Positions 1-8,735 of a DNA stretch of 64,000 nucleotides are shown piece after piece; position 1 is the first letter of the stretch, and every line of letters starts with the position of its first letter. The notes under the pieces were generated by a model that worked only from the letters and a program-made list of their open reading frames with translations, ran no database searches and was not told the origin of the DNA. The position numbers were made by a program, and so were the translations under genes. The DNA comes from an uncultured Clostridium sp. (GTDB lineage: Bacteria; Bacillota; Clostridia; TANB77; CAG-508): positions 74,495 to 138,494 of the forward strand of contig USMB01000001.1 in assembly GCA_900555615.1 (NCBI GenBank), given 5' to 3'.

Positions 1-1
1 A

Positions 2-334
2 TCAGCAAAATATGTTGTTGAAAAAGAAAGATTAGGATTATGGACAACACCAGGAATTAATACTACTACAACTAGTGCACCGACTGAATATTGTACAATA
101 CATAAGAAAGTTGAGGAAGTTAAGAAACCAGTGGAAGAGAAGCCAAAAGATGATACAGAGAAAAAGCCAGATTCAAATAATACGACAAAACCAGATTCTG
201 GAAGTAATACGACAGGGAATACAACAGGAGGGAGTAATACAACGGCTGGAAACACAACTAGTGGAGGAAATACTACCAATAGTAATACTACATCAGGAGG
301 AAATACAACAACAGGAGGAAATACAGCACAATAG
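2..334 (+). CDS. Class A penicillin-binding protein (PBP1A-like), C-terminal end only
   Basis: The reading frame is open from the left edge and ends at TAG 332-334, so only the last 110 residues are present. The first part reads WTTPGIN, then a Thr-rich stretch, APTEYCTIH and a charged segment rich in Lys and Glu. A TTPGI...TEYCTIH ending is what I know from the extracytoplasmic C-terminus of clostridial bifunctional glycosyltransferase/transpeptidases. The last ~50 residues are a low-complexity tail of Asn, Thr, Gly and Ser with repeated SGGNTT/GNTT units, probably a flexible extension in the cell wall. The catalytic domains lie outside the window, so the class assignment rests on this ending alone. 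Confidence 0.65.
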   Translation, partial: SAKYVVEKERLGLWTTPGINTTTTSAPTEYCTIHKKVEEVKKPVEEKPKDDTEKKPDSNNTTKPDSGSNTTGNTTGGSNTTAGNTTSGGNTTNSNTTSGGNTTTGGNTAQ

Positions 335-342
335 AAGTTTGA

Positions 343-369
343 AGGAGAATTATATTTTATAGTTCTCCT
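343..369 (+). terminator. Hairpin after the PBP gene, weak terminator
   Basis: AGGAGAA and TTCTCCT form a 7-bp stem with an AT-rich loop just downstream of the PBP stop codon. No T-run follows directly, so termination would be inefficient and cysS may be partly read through. Confidence 0.35.
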
Positions 370-403
370 CCAAACTAATTTTACATATAAGGGAGTGAAA
401 ATA

Positions 404-1786
404 GTGGACATATATTTTTATAATACATTAACTAAAAAGAAAGAATTATTTGTACCAATAGAAAAAGGAAAAGTAAGAATGTATTCATGTGGGCCAACAG
501 TATATAAAAATGCAACAATAGGAAATATGAGAACAAACTTATTCCAAGATACTTTAAGAAGAGTATTACGTTATAATGGTTATGAATTAAAACATGCAAT
601 GAATATAACAGATGTTGGACATCTTGTATCAGATGGCGATGAAGGCGAAGACAAAATGTTAAAATCTGCAAGAGAAGAGCATAAAACACCATTACAAATT
701 GCAGAATATTATACAAAATTATTCTTTAATGATTTAGAAAGATTAAATATAGAAACACCAGAAATTGTATGTAAGGCAACAGACCATATCAAAGAAATGT
801 TAGAATTAGTACAAAAAATAATGGAAAGAGGATATGCATATGAAACTTCAACAGCAATTTATTTTGATGTTTCAAAATTAGATGAATATGGAATATTATC
901 AGGTGTAAATTTAAGAGAACAAAAGGCAGGAGCAAGAGTAGAAGTTGATCCAGAAAAAAGAAATCCATATGATTTTGCTCTTTGGATAAAAGCGCCAGAA
1001 AATCATTTGATGAAGTGGGATAGTCCATGGGGACCAAGCTATCCAGGATGGCATATTGAATGTTCAGCAATGAGTACAAAATATTTAGGAGAAGTATTTG
1101 ATATTCATACAGGAGGAATTGATTTAATACCAACACATCATGAAAATGAAATTGCTCAAAGCAAAGGGGCATGTGGAAAGATTCCAGCACATTATTGGAT
1201 GCATGGGGAATATCTTTTAATAAATGGTGGAAAGATGTCAAAAAGCTTAGGAAATGTATATTTATTAGATGATATCATAAATAGAGGATATGATCCATTA
1301 GTATACAGATTATTTAATTTCTCATGCCATTATAGAGGAAAATTGAATTTTACTTGGGAAGGAATAGAATCTGCTTCAGTTGCTTTAGATAGGCTAAGAG
1401 ATGGATATCAAAAGCATTTTGCAGGAAATGTTGAAGTGTCAGATGAAATAATTAATGATATGGAAAATAGATTTCACCAAGCAATTAATGATGATTTAAA
1501 TATGCCACTTGCAATGAGTGTAGTATGGGAAGCTGTAAAATATGCAGATAAATCACCTAAAATAGCAAAATTATTAGAAAAATTTGATACAGTACTTGGA
1601 ATTAAGATAACAGAAAAGAAAGAACAAGAAGCAATTCCGGAAGAAATATTAGAATTAGTGGAACAACGTAAAAAAGCAAGAGAAGAAAAAAATTGGGCGG
1701 AATCAGATAGATTAAGAGATTTGATTTCTGAAAAAGGATATGCAGTAAAAGACACAAAAGAAGGAATGGAAGTTAATCCGCTATAA
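404..1786 (+). CDS. cysS: Cysteinyl-tRNA synthetase
   Basis: Class I aminoacyl-tRNA synthetase that charges tRNA-Cys in the cytoplasm, 460 residues, normal length. The sequence shows the N-terminal YNTLTKKKE motif, the zinc-site CGPTVY (Cys29), WHIECSAMS, THHENEIAQS and the KMSKSLGN loop. The HIGH signature reads TIGN (residues 38-41), with Thr where His is expected. The frame opens at GTG 395, but AAGGGAGTG at 389-396 is well placed as ribosome binding site for GTG 404, giving MDIYFYNTLT, which fits the family N-terminus better. argS follows 18 bp after the stop with its own GGAGG site, so the two synthetases are probably co-transcribed. Confidence 0.96.
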   Translation: MDIYFYNTLTKKKELFVPIEKGKVRMYSCGPTVYKNATIGNMRTNLFQDTLRRVLRYNGYELKHAMNITDVGHLVSDGDEGEDKMLKSAREEHKTPLQIAEYYTKLFFNDLERLNIETPEIVCKATDHIKEMLELVQKIMERGYAYETSTAIYFDVSKLDEYGILSGVNLREQKAGARVEVDPEKRNPYDFALWIKAPENHLMKWDSPWGPSYPGWHIECSAMSTKYLGEVFDIHTGGIDLIPTHHENEIAQSKGACGKIPAHYWMHGEYLLINGGKMSKSLGNVYLLDDIINRGYDPLVYRLFNFSCHYRGKLNFTWEGIESASVALDRLRDGYQKHFAGNVEVSDEIINDMENRFHQAINDDLNMPLAMSVVWEAVKYADKSPKIAKLLEKFDTVLGIKITEKKEQEAIPEEILELVEQRKKAREEKNWAESDRLRDLISEKGYAVKDTKEGMEVNPL

Positions 1787-1804
1787 TATAGAAGGAGGAG
1801 TAAT

Positions 1805-3514
1805 ATGGTAGATTTTAAGAAAATAATAGCAGAATCAATAGCAAAAGTATTAAATATTGAAACTAATGAAATAGAAATGTCAATTGAAAAGCCAAAAGGA
1901 GCTGACAATGGAGATTATGCATTTCCTTGTTTTAAATTAGCAAAAACATTAAGAAAAGCTCCACCTGTTATTGCAGAAGAAATAAAAAGCCAAATTAAAG
2001 TTGATGAATCACAAATTGTTAAAATCGAAGTAGTTGGTGGATATTTGAACTTTTTTGTAAATAAAGAATTATTAGCCAAAGAAGTTTTAGAAGAAATCAG
2101 CAAAGATGAACAATATGGTAAATCTTCAATAGGGAAAGAAAAAAATATAGTAATAGATTATTCTGCACCTAATATTGCAAAACCATTCCATATTGGACAT
2201 TTGCGTTCAACAGTAATAGGAGCAGCATTATATAATATTTATAAATATTTAGGATATAATGTTACAGGAATAAATCATTTAGGAGATTATGGAACACAAT
2301 TTGGAAAACTAATTGAAGGATATAAGCTTTGGGGCAGTGAATATAATTTAGACGAAAATCCAATTGATGAATTAACTAAAATTTATATTAGAATAAACAA
2401 TGCTTGTAAAGAAGATGAAAAAATCTTAGAAAATTGTAGAAATAACTTCAAAAAATTAGAAGATGGAGATCCATATTGTGTTGAACTATGGAAGAAATTC
2501 AGAGAAGTAAGTTTGAAGGAATTTCAAAAAGTTTATGATTTATTAGGAAGCAAATTTGATTCTTGGAATGGTGAAGCATTCTATTCTGATAAAATGCAAG
2601 AAGTAGTGGACATATTAGAAAAATCAGGAAAGCTAGTAGAGTCACAAGGTGCTAAAATAATTGATTTAGAAGATAAAGGAATAAATACACCATGTATAAT
2701 AGAAAAGAGCAATGGTTCTTCAACATATGCTACAAGAGATTTAGCAGCAATTTTATATAGAGCTAGAACATATGATTTTGACAAAGCATTATATGTTACA
2801 TCATATGAACAAGTATTACACTTTAAACAAATCTTTGAAGTGGCTAAATTATTAGGCTTAGACGAGAAATATACTAAAGGACTAGAACATGTATCATTTG
2901 GAATGGTATTATTGCCAACTGGAAAAATGTCTACAAGAGAAGGTACAAGCATCAAATTAAGTGATTTGCTTAATGAATCTATTTCAAGAGCAAAGGCTAT
3001 AATTGAAGAAAAAAATCCAGATCTTGAAAATAAAGAAGATGTGGCACGCAAAGTTGGGGTCGGAGCTATAATTTTCAATGATTTATCTAATAGTCGTATA
3101 AAAGATGAAATCTTTGATTGGGATACAATCCTTAATTTTCAAGGAGAAACAGGCCCATATGTTCAATATACTTATGTTCGTACAAAGAGTGTAATTGAAA
3201 AAGCTGGAGGAGTTCCTGATATAAAAGAAGTAAATGTTGAAAAATTATTAGATGATGCATCAAGTAAAATAGTGAAATTGATTTATCAATTCGAAGATAC
3301 ATTAATTCAAGTTACTGACAAAAATGAACCATATATATTGTCTAGGTATTTGATTGATGTTGCTAAAGCTTATAGTAATTTTTATAATGAAAATAAGATT
3401 ATTGTTGATGATAAAGAGCTTCAAAATGCACGTGTTTATTTGACATATGCTGTTGGAAGTATTTTGAAAACAGGTTGCAAGTTGTTGGGAATAGAAATGC
3501 CTGATAAGATGTAG
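1805..3514 (+). CDS. argS: Arginyl-tRNA synthetase
   Basis: Class I synthetase for tRNA-Arg, 569 residues, usual length. The N-terminal Add1 (Arg-tRNA N) domain occupies about residues 1-90. It is followed by the catalytic signature APNIAKPFHIGHLRS (HIGH), the ATYATRDLA-type motif (here STYATRDLAA) and the KMSKS-equivalent MSTREG, the degenerate form typical of bacterial ArgRS. The C-terminal DALR anticodon-binding domain ends in GIEMPDKM. A GGAGGAG ribosome binding site precedes ATG 1805. It lies directly behind cysS in an apparent two-gene operon, and a bidirectional terminator follows. Confidence 0.97.
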   Translation: MVDFKKIIAESIAKVLNIETNEIEMSIEKPKGADNGDYAFPCFKLAKTLRKAPPVIAEEIKSQIKVDESQIVKIEVVGGYLNFFVNKELLAKEVLEEISKDEQYGKSSIGKEKNIVIDYSAPNIAKPFHIGHLRSTVIGAALYNIYKYLGYNVTGINHLGDYGTQFGKLIEGYKLWGSEYNLDENPIDELTKIYIRINNACKEDEKILENCRNNFKKLEDGDPYCVELWKKFREVSLKEFQKVYDLLGSKFDSWNGEAFYSDKMQEVVDILEKSGKLVESQGAKIIDLEDKGINTPCIIEKSNGSSTYATRDLAAILYRARTYDFDKALYVTSYEQVLHFKQIFEVAKLLGLDEKYTKGLEHVSFGMVLLPTGKMSTREGTSIKLSDLLNESISRAKAIIEEKNPDLENKEDVARKVGVGAIIFNDLSNSRIKDEIFDWDTILNFQGETGPYVQYTYVRTKSVIEKAGGVPDIKEVNVEKLLDDASSKIVKLIYQFEDTLIQVTDKNEPYILSRYLIDVAKAYSNFYNENKIIVDDKELQNARVYLTYAVGSILKTGCKLLGIEMPDKM

Positions 3515-3532
3515 AAATAAAAAGAATATAAC

Positions 3533-3565
3533 AAAAAAGGCTTACCAGAAAAGGTAAGTCTTTTA
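3533..3565. terminator. Bidirectional terminator between argS and deoD
   Basis: AAGGCTTACC and GGTAAGTCTT pair as a 10-bp stem (one G-U) with loop AGAAAA. An A-run lies on the left and a T-run on the right, so it can stop argS from the left and deoD from the right. Confidence 0.8.
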
Positions 3566-3570
3566 AAGTT

Positions 3571-4293
3571 TTATAATAATACAGCACTTTCTAAAGCAAG
3601 TTTTATCATATTATTAAGACCAGTTTGACGTTCTTCAGGAGTTGCAATTTCTTTAATATATTTAGAATCTACTACACTCATTAAACATGCAGCTTTTTTA
3701 TTTAAAACTTTAGCAACGTAGAATAAAGCAAAAGCCTCCATCTCAGCAGCTGCTGGATTGAAATTTTCTGGTATTCTTGTTAAGAATTGATTAACATCAG
3801 TCATGTAAACGTCAAAACAATCAGTGCAAACAGTGTTTCCATATAAAATATTTATATTAGTTTGGTTAGCTGTTGATTTTATAACATCATTTAAATCTTT
3901 GTTACTTGAAACAATATGACAATTTTCGTTATTTAAAGTTAAAGCAAAATTTCCTTCAGAAAATACATTTTCAGAAAGCACTATATCAAATAGTTTTAAG
4001 TCAGGTCTATAAGCTCCACAAGAACCTATACGTATAATATTTTCTACTCCATAGAATTTGTATAATTCATAAGAATAAATTCCCATGCTTGGCATTCCCA
4101 TACCAGAAGCCATAACAGTAATTTCTTTTCCTTTGTAGTTTCCTGTAAAGGCATACATTCCTCTAACAGAATTAACTAATTTGTAGTTATCTAAAAAATT
4201 TTCAGCAATATATTTGGCACGAAGTGGGTCACCAGGCATTATTACAGTTTTAGCAATATCGCCTAAATTTGCTTCATTATGTGGTGTTGACAT
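3571..4293 (-). CDS. deoD: Purine-nucleoside phosphorylase, DeoD type
   Basis: Phosphorolysis of purine (deoxy)ribonucleosides to free base and (deoxy)ribose 1-phosphate in nucleoside salvage. The 240 residues match the hexameric bacterial DeoD family in length. Visible motifs are the N-terminal MSTPHNEA, the phosphate-binding PGDPLRAKYIAE, the GMGMPSMGIYSYEL segment, RIGSCGAY and EMEAFALFYVA in the purine/ribose site, followed by a late VVDS segment. The start ATG at 4293 has AAGGAGG upstream and a near-consensus promoter at 4322-4350. It is monocistronic, facing argS across a shared terminator. Confidence 0.95.
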   Translation of the reverse strand: MSTPHNEANLGDIAKTVIMPGDPLRAKYIAENFLDNYKLVNSVRGMYAFTGNYKGKEITVMASGMGMPSMGIYSYELYKFYGVENIIRIGSCGAYRPDLKLFDIVLSENVFSEGNFALTLNNENCHIVSSNKDLNDVIKSTANQTNINILYGNTVCTDCFDVYMTDVNQFLTRIPENFNPAAAEMEAFALFYVAKVLNKKAACLMSVVDSKYIKEIATPEERQTGLNNMIKLALESAVLL

Positions 4294-4321
4294 ATAAATT
4301 ACCTCCTTATTATTTTATTGC

Positions 4322-4350
4322 ATTATATCAATTAAAAATATAAATTTCAA
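4322..4350 (-). promoter_or_regulatory. Sigma-A promoter of deoD
   Basis: On the minus strand TTGAAA (4350-4345), a 17-bp spacer and TATAAT (4327-4322) precede deoD by about 30 bp. Confidence 0.75.
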
Positions 4351-4362
4351 GAAGAAAAAATA

Positions 4363-4396
4363 AAAAACAGAGAACCTAGTTAGGCTCTCTGTTTTA
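4363..4396 (-). terminator. Terminator of the 4400-4888 gene
   Basis: Read on the minus strand, ACAGAGAGCCTA and TAGGTTCTCTGT form a 12-bp stem followed by a T-run, just behind the stop codon of the upstream small gene. Confidence 0.85.
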
Positions 4397-4399
4397 GAG

Positions 4400-4888
4400 T
4401 TAAAAATCACCTGTCAGGAAATGTATGACAATATCCTTAAACCCAATTGTAGATAAAATATTGACTACAAGAGGGGAAAGTTTTTCACTTTCCTCTTGAG
4501 AAGCAATAAAAGCTTCAAATTCTTTATTAAGCTGAAGGCCAGTTTTGTTAAGTTCTTCGTAAAGAGAATTGCGATGAATTTCGAGAGCTTCATCAATTTG
4601 AGAAAGTTTTTGATAAAACTCTTTCCGATTGATTCTTGCTTGTGAAAGCAAGTAAAATGCTTCATTTAAGATTTGATGAGAATTATTAGGATAATGTGAG
4701 TAAATTCCTTTGCATTGCCCAATAAGTTGTAGTGCGGCTTCAAAGGATTGTTTGCAGTCTAAAATTTCTTGCAAATTAGCATCAGGATTATAAACTGCAT
4801 CTACTTTTTTCATTGTATCAACATATTTTTCATATGTTTCCTTAATAGAACAGTGCCGAGAAATAAGTTTTGCAATTTCAGTATTCAT
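4400..4888 (-). CDS. Hypothetical helical protein, 162 aa
   Basis: I do not recognise the family. The protein has no signal peptide or membrane segment and is rich in Glu, Lys, Leu and Asn, with long predicted helices and probably coiled-coil parts; it ends in a more hydrophobic VVNILSTIGFKDIVIHFLTGDF-like segment. The open frame can be extended to GTG 4909, but AAGGAG at 4898-4903 fits ATG 4888 (MNTEIAKLIS), which I take as start. It has its own promoter (4935-4963) and terminator, so it is a monocistronic cytoplasmic protein of unknown role. Confidence 0.75.
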   Translation of the reverse strand: MNTEIAKLISRHCSIKETYEKYVDTMKKVDAVYNPDANLQEILDCKQSFEAALQLIGQCKGIYSHYPNNSHQILNEAFYLLSQARINRKEFYQKLSQIDEALEIHRNSLYEELNKTGLQLNKEFEAFIASQEESEKLSPLVVNILSTIGFKDIVIHFLTGDF

Positions 4889-4934
4889 TTTATATAACTC
4901 CTTTTCCACAAAAGTGGTTTACTTATGCAATAAC

Positions 4935-4963
4935 ATTATATCATACAAGTTACATAATGTAAA
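4935..4963 (-). promoter_or_regulatory. Sigma-A promoter of the 4400-4888 gene
   Basis: On the minus strand TTTACA (4963-4958), 17-bp spacer, TATAAT (4940-4935), about 47 bp before the start codon. Confidence 0.7.
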
Positions 4964-5069
4964 TAGTGCAAATGAATTTATTTCACACAAAAAACACAAT
5001 TAAGGAATAATTTCATAACAAAATACATATAAAATCATAGCATAGAAAAAATTGGAAAGGATAGTTATT

Positions 5070-5723
5070 ATGAGAGAAAATGATTTAATAATAATTGAAA
5101 ATTTTTTGGAAAATAAAGAAGAAAAGTTAGATGTAAAAGAAGAGCCTTTTGATAAGCTGATGTTTTTCTACAAATCAGCATTAAAACAATTAAATATACA
5201 AATGAATATTATAAAAGAAGAATTTCAAATTATGTATAATTATGACTTAATAGACCATATTGACACAAGAATAAAAGAGCCAAAGAGTATAATAAAAAAA
5301 ATGGAGAAGAAGAAATATGACAAAACATATTTGAATTTAATTGAAAAAATTAATGATGTAGCAGGAATGAGAATAGTATGTACTTTAAAAGATGATATAT
5401 TTTTTATTAGAGATTTGATTAAACAAATGCCAGATATTCATATATTAAAAGAAAAAGATTATGTTACAAATCCAAAACCAAGTGGATATTCTAGCTATCA
5501 TATGGTAGTTGAAGTACCGGTTAGATTGACTCAAAAGACAATATATGTAAAATGCGAAATACAAATTAGAACACTTGCAATGGATTTCTGGGCAAGTTTT
5601 GAGCATAAAGTTAAATATAAAACAGAACATAATGTAAGCAAAAAGACATCAAAAGAATTAGTTTCATGTGCAAAGATGATAAGTAAATTTGACGATAAAA
5701 TGATTTCATTAAAAAATATATAG
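5070..5723 (+). CDS. Small alarmone synthetase, GTP pyrophosphokinase (RelQ/YjbM-like)
   Basis: Single-domain RelA/SpoT synthetase of 218 residues that would make (p)ppGpp from ATP and GTP/GDP in the cytoplasm. It carries the synthetase core without hydrolase, TGS or ACT domains: RIKEPKSIIKKME, INDVAGMRIVCTLKDD, KPSGYSSYHMVVEVP, and the EIQIRTLAMDFWASFEHKVKYK motif with the catalytic Glu and EHK. These are the family hallmarks of SAS1/RelQ proteins. The open frame starts at TTG 5052, but GGAAAGGA at 5054-5061 fits ATG 5070. It is monocistronic; the rny promoter follows its stop. Confidence 0.9.
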   Translation: MRENDLIIIENFLENKEEKLDVKEEPFDKLMFFYKSALKQLNIQMNIIKEEFQIMYNYDLIDHIDTRIKEPKSIIKKMEKKKYDKTYLNLIEKINDVAGMRIVCTLKDDIFFIRDLIKQMPDIHILKEKDYVTNPKPSGYSSYHMVVEVPVRLTQKTIYVKCEIQIRTLAMDFWASFEHKVKYKTEHNVSKKTSKELVSCAKMISKFDDKMISLKNI

Positions 5724-5741
5724 TGAATTAGCCAAAATCTC

Positions 5742-5770
5742 TTGACAGTTTACAATAATAATTATAAAAT
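5742..5770 (+). promoter_or_regulatory. Sigma-A promoter of rny
   Basis: TTGACA (5742-5747), 17-bp spacer, TAAAAT (5765-5770), leaving a leader of about 80 nt before rny. Confidence 0.75.
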
Positions 5771-5856
5771 ATAATAGGTTGAAAAAATATATAAAAAATT
5801 AAAATGAAAAAAGATATATTTATTCGAACATTGAAAATTAAATAAGAAAGAGGTGT

Positions 5857-7404
5857 ATGATTATGCAAACATTAATCATAGTAGCCGCTGTCTTAATCTC
5901 ATTAGCAATTGGAATTTTTATTGGAATGGTAATAAGAAAGAAAGTTGCAGAATCTAAAATTGAAAGTGCAGAACAAGAAGCAAAAAGATTAGTTGAACTA
6001 GCAAAAATAGACGCAGAAAATCTAAAGAAAGAAGAAATCTTCAAAGCAAAAGAAGAAATTATGAATGCTAGAAATGAGTTAGATCAAGAGATTAAAGAAA
6101 GAAGAGGCGAAATTCAAAAACAAGAAAGTAGAATTATTCAAAAAGAAGAGAACTTAGAAAGACGTTCAGATAATTTTGAGAAAAAAGAAAGAGAATTAGA
6201 ACGTGATGAACAAGCTCTAAAAGAAAGAGAAAATGAAATTGAGGATTTAAAGGCAGAACAAGTAGAAGCTCTACAAAAAATTGCAAACTTAAGCCAAGAA
6301 GAAGCAAAAACACAGTTGTTAAAAAAGGTAGAAGAAGATATAACAGCTGAAAAAGCAGCTTTAATCAGAGACTTAGAACAAAAAGCCAAAGAGGAAGCTA
6401 CAAAAAATGCTAAAGAAACAATAAGTTATGCAATTCAAAAATGTGCAGCAGATCACTCTGCAGAAACAACAGTTTCAATAGTACCACTTCCATCAGATGA
6501 TATTAAAGGAAGAATTATTGGTAGAGAAGGAAGAAACATAAAAGCACTAGAAACATTAACTGGAATTGATTTGATAATAGATGATACACCAGAAGCAGTA
6601 ATCTTATCAGGTTTTGATCCATTAAGAAGAGAAGTTGCAAGAATAGCACTTGAAAAATTAATTGATGATGGTAGAATTCATCCAGCTAAAATAGAAGAAA
6701 TGGTTGAAAAGGCTAAAGAAGAGCTATCTGAAACAATTAAATCTGAAGGAGAAAGAGCAGCATTAGAAACAGGAGTAATTGGTTTAAATCCAGAACTTAT
6801 CAAATTAATAGGAAAATTAAAATACAGAACAAGTTATGGACAAAATGTATTAAACCATTCAATTGAAGTTTCAAACTTAGCAAGAATAATGGCTGAAGAA
6901 CTTGGATTAGATGCAAAACTTGCACGTAGAGCAGGATTATTACATGATATAGGAAAAGCACTAGACCATGATATGGAAGGTACACACGTACAAATCGGAG
7001 TTGATATTTTAAAGAAATTTAAAGAAAATCCACTTGTAATAAATGCTGTAGAAGCTCACCATGGAGATGTTGAACCACAAACATTAGAAGCTGTATTAGT
7101 ACAAGCTGCTGATGCAATCTCAGCATCAAGACCAGGAGCAAGAAGAGAAACATTAGAAGCATACATAAAGAGATTAGAAAATCTTGAAGCTATTGCAGAT
7201 TCATTTGACGGTGTTGAAAAATCATTTGCAATTCAAGCTGGTCGTGAAGTTAGAATTATCGTAAAACCAGAAAAAATTTCAGATGATCAAATGACATTAC
7301 TTGCAAGAGATGTATCTAAGAGAATTGAAGAAGAAATGGATTATCCAGGACAAATCAAAGTAAATGTTATTAGAGAAACAAGAGTTGTAGATTATGCAAA
7401 ATAA
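5857..7404 (+). CDS. rny: Ribonuclease Y
   Basis: Membrane-anchored endoribonuclease that initiates mRNA decay in many Gram-positives. The 515 residues show the full family layout: an N-terminal membrane helix (about residues 4-25), a long Glu/Lys/Arg coiled coil (about 30-200), a KH domain with [19 protein letters not shown], and an HD phosphohydrolase domain with [10 protein letters not shown] and a later EAHHGD segment. AAAGAGGTG precedes ATG 5857; a second in-frame ATG at 5863 is possible. A near-consensus promoter lies upstream and a strong terminator directly downstream, so it is transcribed alone. Confidence 0.97.
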   Translation: MIMQTLIIVAAVLISLAIGIFIGMVIRKKVAESKIESAEQEAKRLVELAKIDAENLKKEEIFKAKEEIMNARNELDQEIKERRGEIQKQESRIIQKEENLERRSDNFEKKERELERDEQALKERENEIEDLKAEQVEALQKIANLSQEEAKTQLLKKVEEDITAEKAALIRDLEQKAKEEATKNAKETISYAIQKCAADHSAETTVSIVPLPSDDIKGRIIGREGRNIKALETLTGIDLIIDDTPEAVILSGFDPLRREVARIALEKLIDDGRIHPAKIEEMVEKAKEELSETIKSEGERAALETGVIGLNPELIKLIGKLKYRTSYGQNVLNHSIEVSNLARIMAEELGLDAKLARRAGLLHDIGKALDHDMEGTHVQIGVDILKKFKENPLVINAVEAHHGDVEPQTLEAVLVQAADAISASRPGARRETLEAYIKRLENLEAIADSFDGVEKSFAIQAGREVRIIVKPEKISDDQMTLLARDVSKRIEEEMDYPGQIKVNVIRETRVVDYAK

Positions 7405-7405
7405 A

Positions 7406-7431
7406 AACAGGCAGAAATGCCTGTTTTTTTG
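7406..7431 (+). terminator. Rho-independent terminator of rny
   Basis: AACAGGCA and TGCCTGTT form a perfect 8-bp stem with a GAAA loop followed by a T-run, starting 2 nt after the rny stop. Confidence 0.95.
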
Positions 7432-7442
7432 TTATATTTGTA

Positions 7443-7471
7443 TTGACAAACAAGAACAATTGTTTTATAAT
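7443..7471 (+). promoter_or_regulatory. Consensus dinB promoter with SOS (LexA) box in the spacer
   Basis: TTGACA (7443-7448), exactly 17 bp, and TATAAT (7466-7471) form a perfect sigma-A promoter. The spacer holds GAACAATTGTTT (7454-7465), which matches the Gram-positive LexA/DinR half-site pattern GAAC-N4-GTTY. A repressor bound there would cover the core promoter. The start codon lies only 15 nt after the -10, so the 5' leader is very short. Confidence 0.75.
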
Positions 7472-7486
7472 TGCGTTGGTGATATT

Positions 7487-8698
7487 ATGGAAAGACAAAT
7501 ATTACATGTAGATGTTAATAATGCATTTTTAAGTTGGTCAGCTGTAGAAATGCTGAAAAACGGGAGTAAAATAGACATAAGAGAAATTCCATCAGTAATA
7601 GGTGGGGATGAAAATAGGAGGTCTGGAATAGTACTGGCTAAAAGTCCAAAAGCCAAGATTTTTGGGATATCAACAGGAGAAACATTATATCAAGCTAGAA
7701 TGAAGTGTCACAATTTACAAGTATATCCAATGAACTATAAATTATATAAAGAAAATTCGAATAAATTATATCAATTATTGTTACAATATACGGATAAAAT
7801 AGAAAGATTCAGTATAGACGAATGCTTTTTAGATATGACAAATTGTTTAATGGGAGCAAATTTATTAGAAAAAGGATATGAAATAAATAAAAGAGTAAGA
7901 GAAGAATTAAAATTTACAGTAAATGTTGGAGTGGCTCATAATAAGTTGTTAGCCAAAATGGCATCAGATTTTACAAAACCAGACAGAGTGCATACTTTAT
8001 TTGAAGATGAAATTCCACAAAAGATGTGGCCATTGTCAGTATCAGAATTATTAATGTTAGGAAGAAAAACAATTCCAAAATTATATAATATGAGAATAAA
8101 AACAATAGGACAATTAGCAAACACAGATAAAGAATTATTAACGAAGAAATTCGGAAAACATGGCACAATGATGTGGGAATATGCAAATGGAATTGATAAT
8201 TCAGAGGTACATTATCAATTTGAAAAGCCAAAAGGGATAGGAAATTCTACAACATTGCCAGTAGATGTAAGTGAAATAGCAAAATTAGAAGAAGTGTTAT
8301 TAGCATTAACAGAACAAGTGACGTATAGATTAAGAAAATATAATATGTTAGCAAATGTTGTAAATGTTCAGCTAAGAACTAAAAACTTTGAAGATACATC
8401 ACATCAAAGAAAATTGCTAGAAGCAACATCGAGTACAAAAGAAATTTATAATGTAGCAAAAGAGCTTTTACATGAGATGTACAAGCAAGGGACACAAATA
8501 AGATTAATTGGAATGAGAGTAGATAGTCTTATTGAAAAGGATGAAAAACAGTTATCATTTTTTGATAATGAGCAGAATGAGAAACAAGAAAAGCTTGATA
8601 AAGTGGTAGATGAGTTAAAACAGAAATATGGATATTCTAGTATTACAAGAGCGGGAAAGTTAAATTTAGAAGGAAAAATAAAATTGAAAGATGTGTAA
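7487..8698 (+). CDS. dinB: DNA polymerase IV (Y-family translesion polymerase)
   Basis: Error-prone translesion DNA polymerase, 403 residues. The sequence shows the first catalytic motif LHVDVNNAFLSWSAVEML, the second FSIDECFLDMT (SxDE), a VGVAHNKLLAKMASD-type segment, a helix-hairpin-helix thumb region (TIGQLANTDKELLTKKFG) and a C-terminal little-finger domain. A canonical beta-clamp motif is suggested by KQLSFF near the end. The frame is open upstream through the rny terminator, but ATG 7487 has GGTGAT before it and starts with the conserved core, so I take it as start. The upstream LexA-like box suggests SOS induction. Confidence 0.94.
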   Translation: MERQILHVDVNNAFLSWSAVEMLKNGSKIDIREIPSVIGGDENRRSGIVLAKSPKAKIFGISTGETLYQARMKCHNLQVYPMNYKLYKENSNKLYQLLLQYTDKIERFSIDECFLDMTNCLMGANLLEKGYEINKRVREELKFTVNVGVAHNKLLAKMASDFTKPDRVHTLFEDEIPQKMWPLSVSELLMLGRKTIPKLYNMRIKTIGQLANTDKELLTKKFGKHGTMMWEYANGIDNSEVHYQFEKPKGIGNSTTLPVDVSEIAKLEEVLLALTEQVTYRLRKYNMLANVVNVQLRTKNFEDTSHQRKLLEATSSTKEIYNVAKELLHEMYKQGTQIRLIGMRVDSLIEKDEKQLSFFDNEQNEKQEKLDKVVDELKQKYGYSSITRAGKLNLEGKIKLKDV

Positions 8699-8720
8699 TT
8701 GGGGTCGGTCCTTTTTTTTA
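8696..8720 (+). repeat. Half copy of the GGGGTCGGT palindromic element
   Basis: The stop codon of dinB is immediately followed by TTGGGGTCGGTCC and a T-run, one arm of the palindrome seen complete at 30161-30235 and 34192-34247. The other arm is missing here. Confidence 0.7.
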
Positions 8721-8735
8721 CATATGGAGGTGGAA

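Noticed and set aside
131..331. GNTT/SGGNTT repeats as a CRISPR-like or DNA repeat array
   Set aside because: They are protein-level low-complexity repeats in frame with the PBP, without regular spacers.
75..362. Gln/Ile-rich frame overlapping the PBP tail
   Set aside because: It is the shifted reading of the Asn/Thr/Gly-rich repeat tail; the in-frame PBP ending with TEYCTIH is the coding one.
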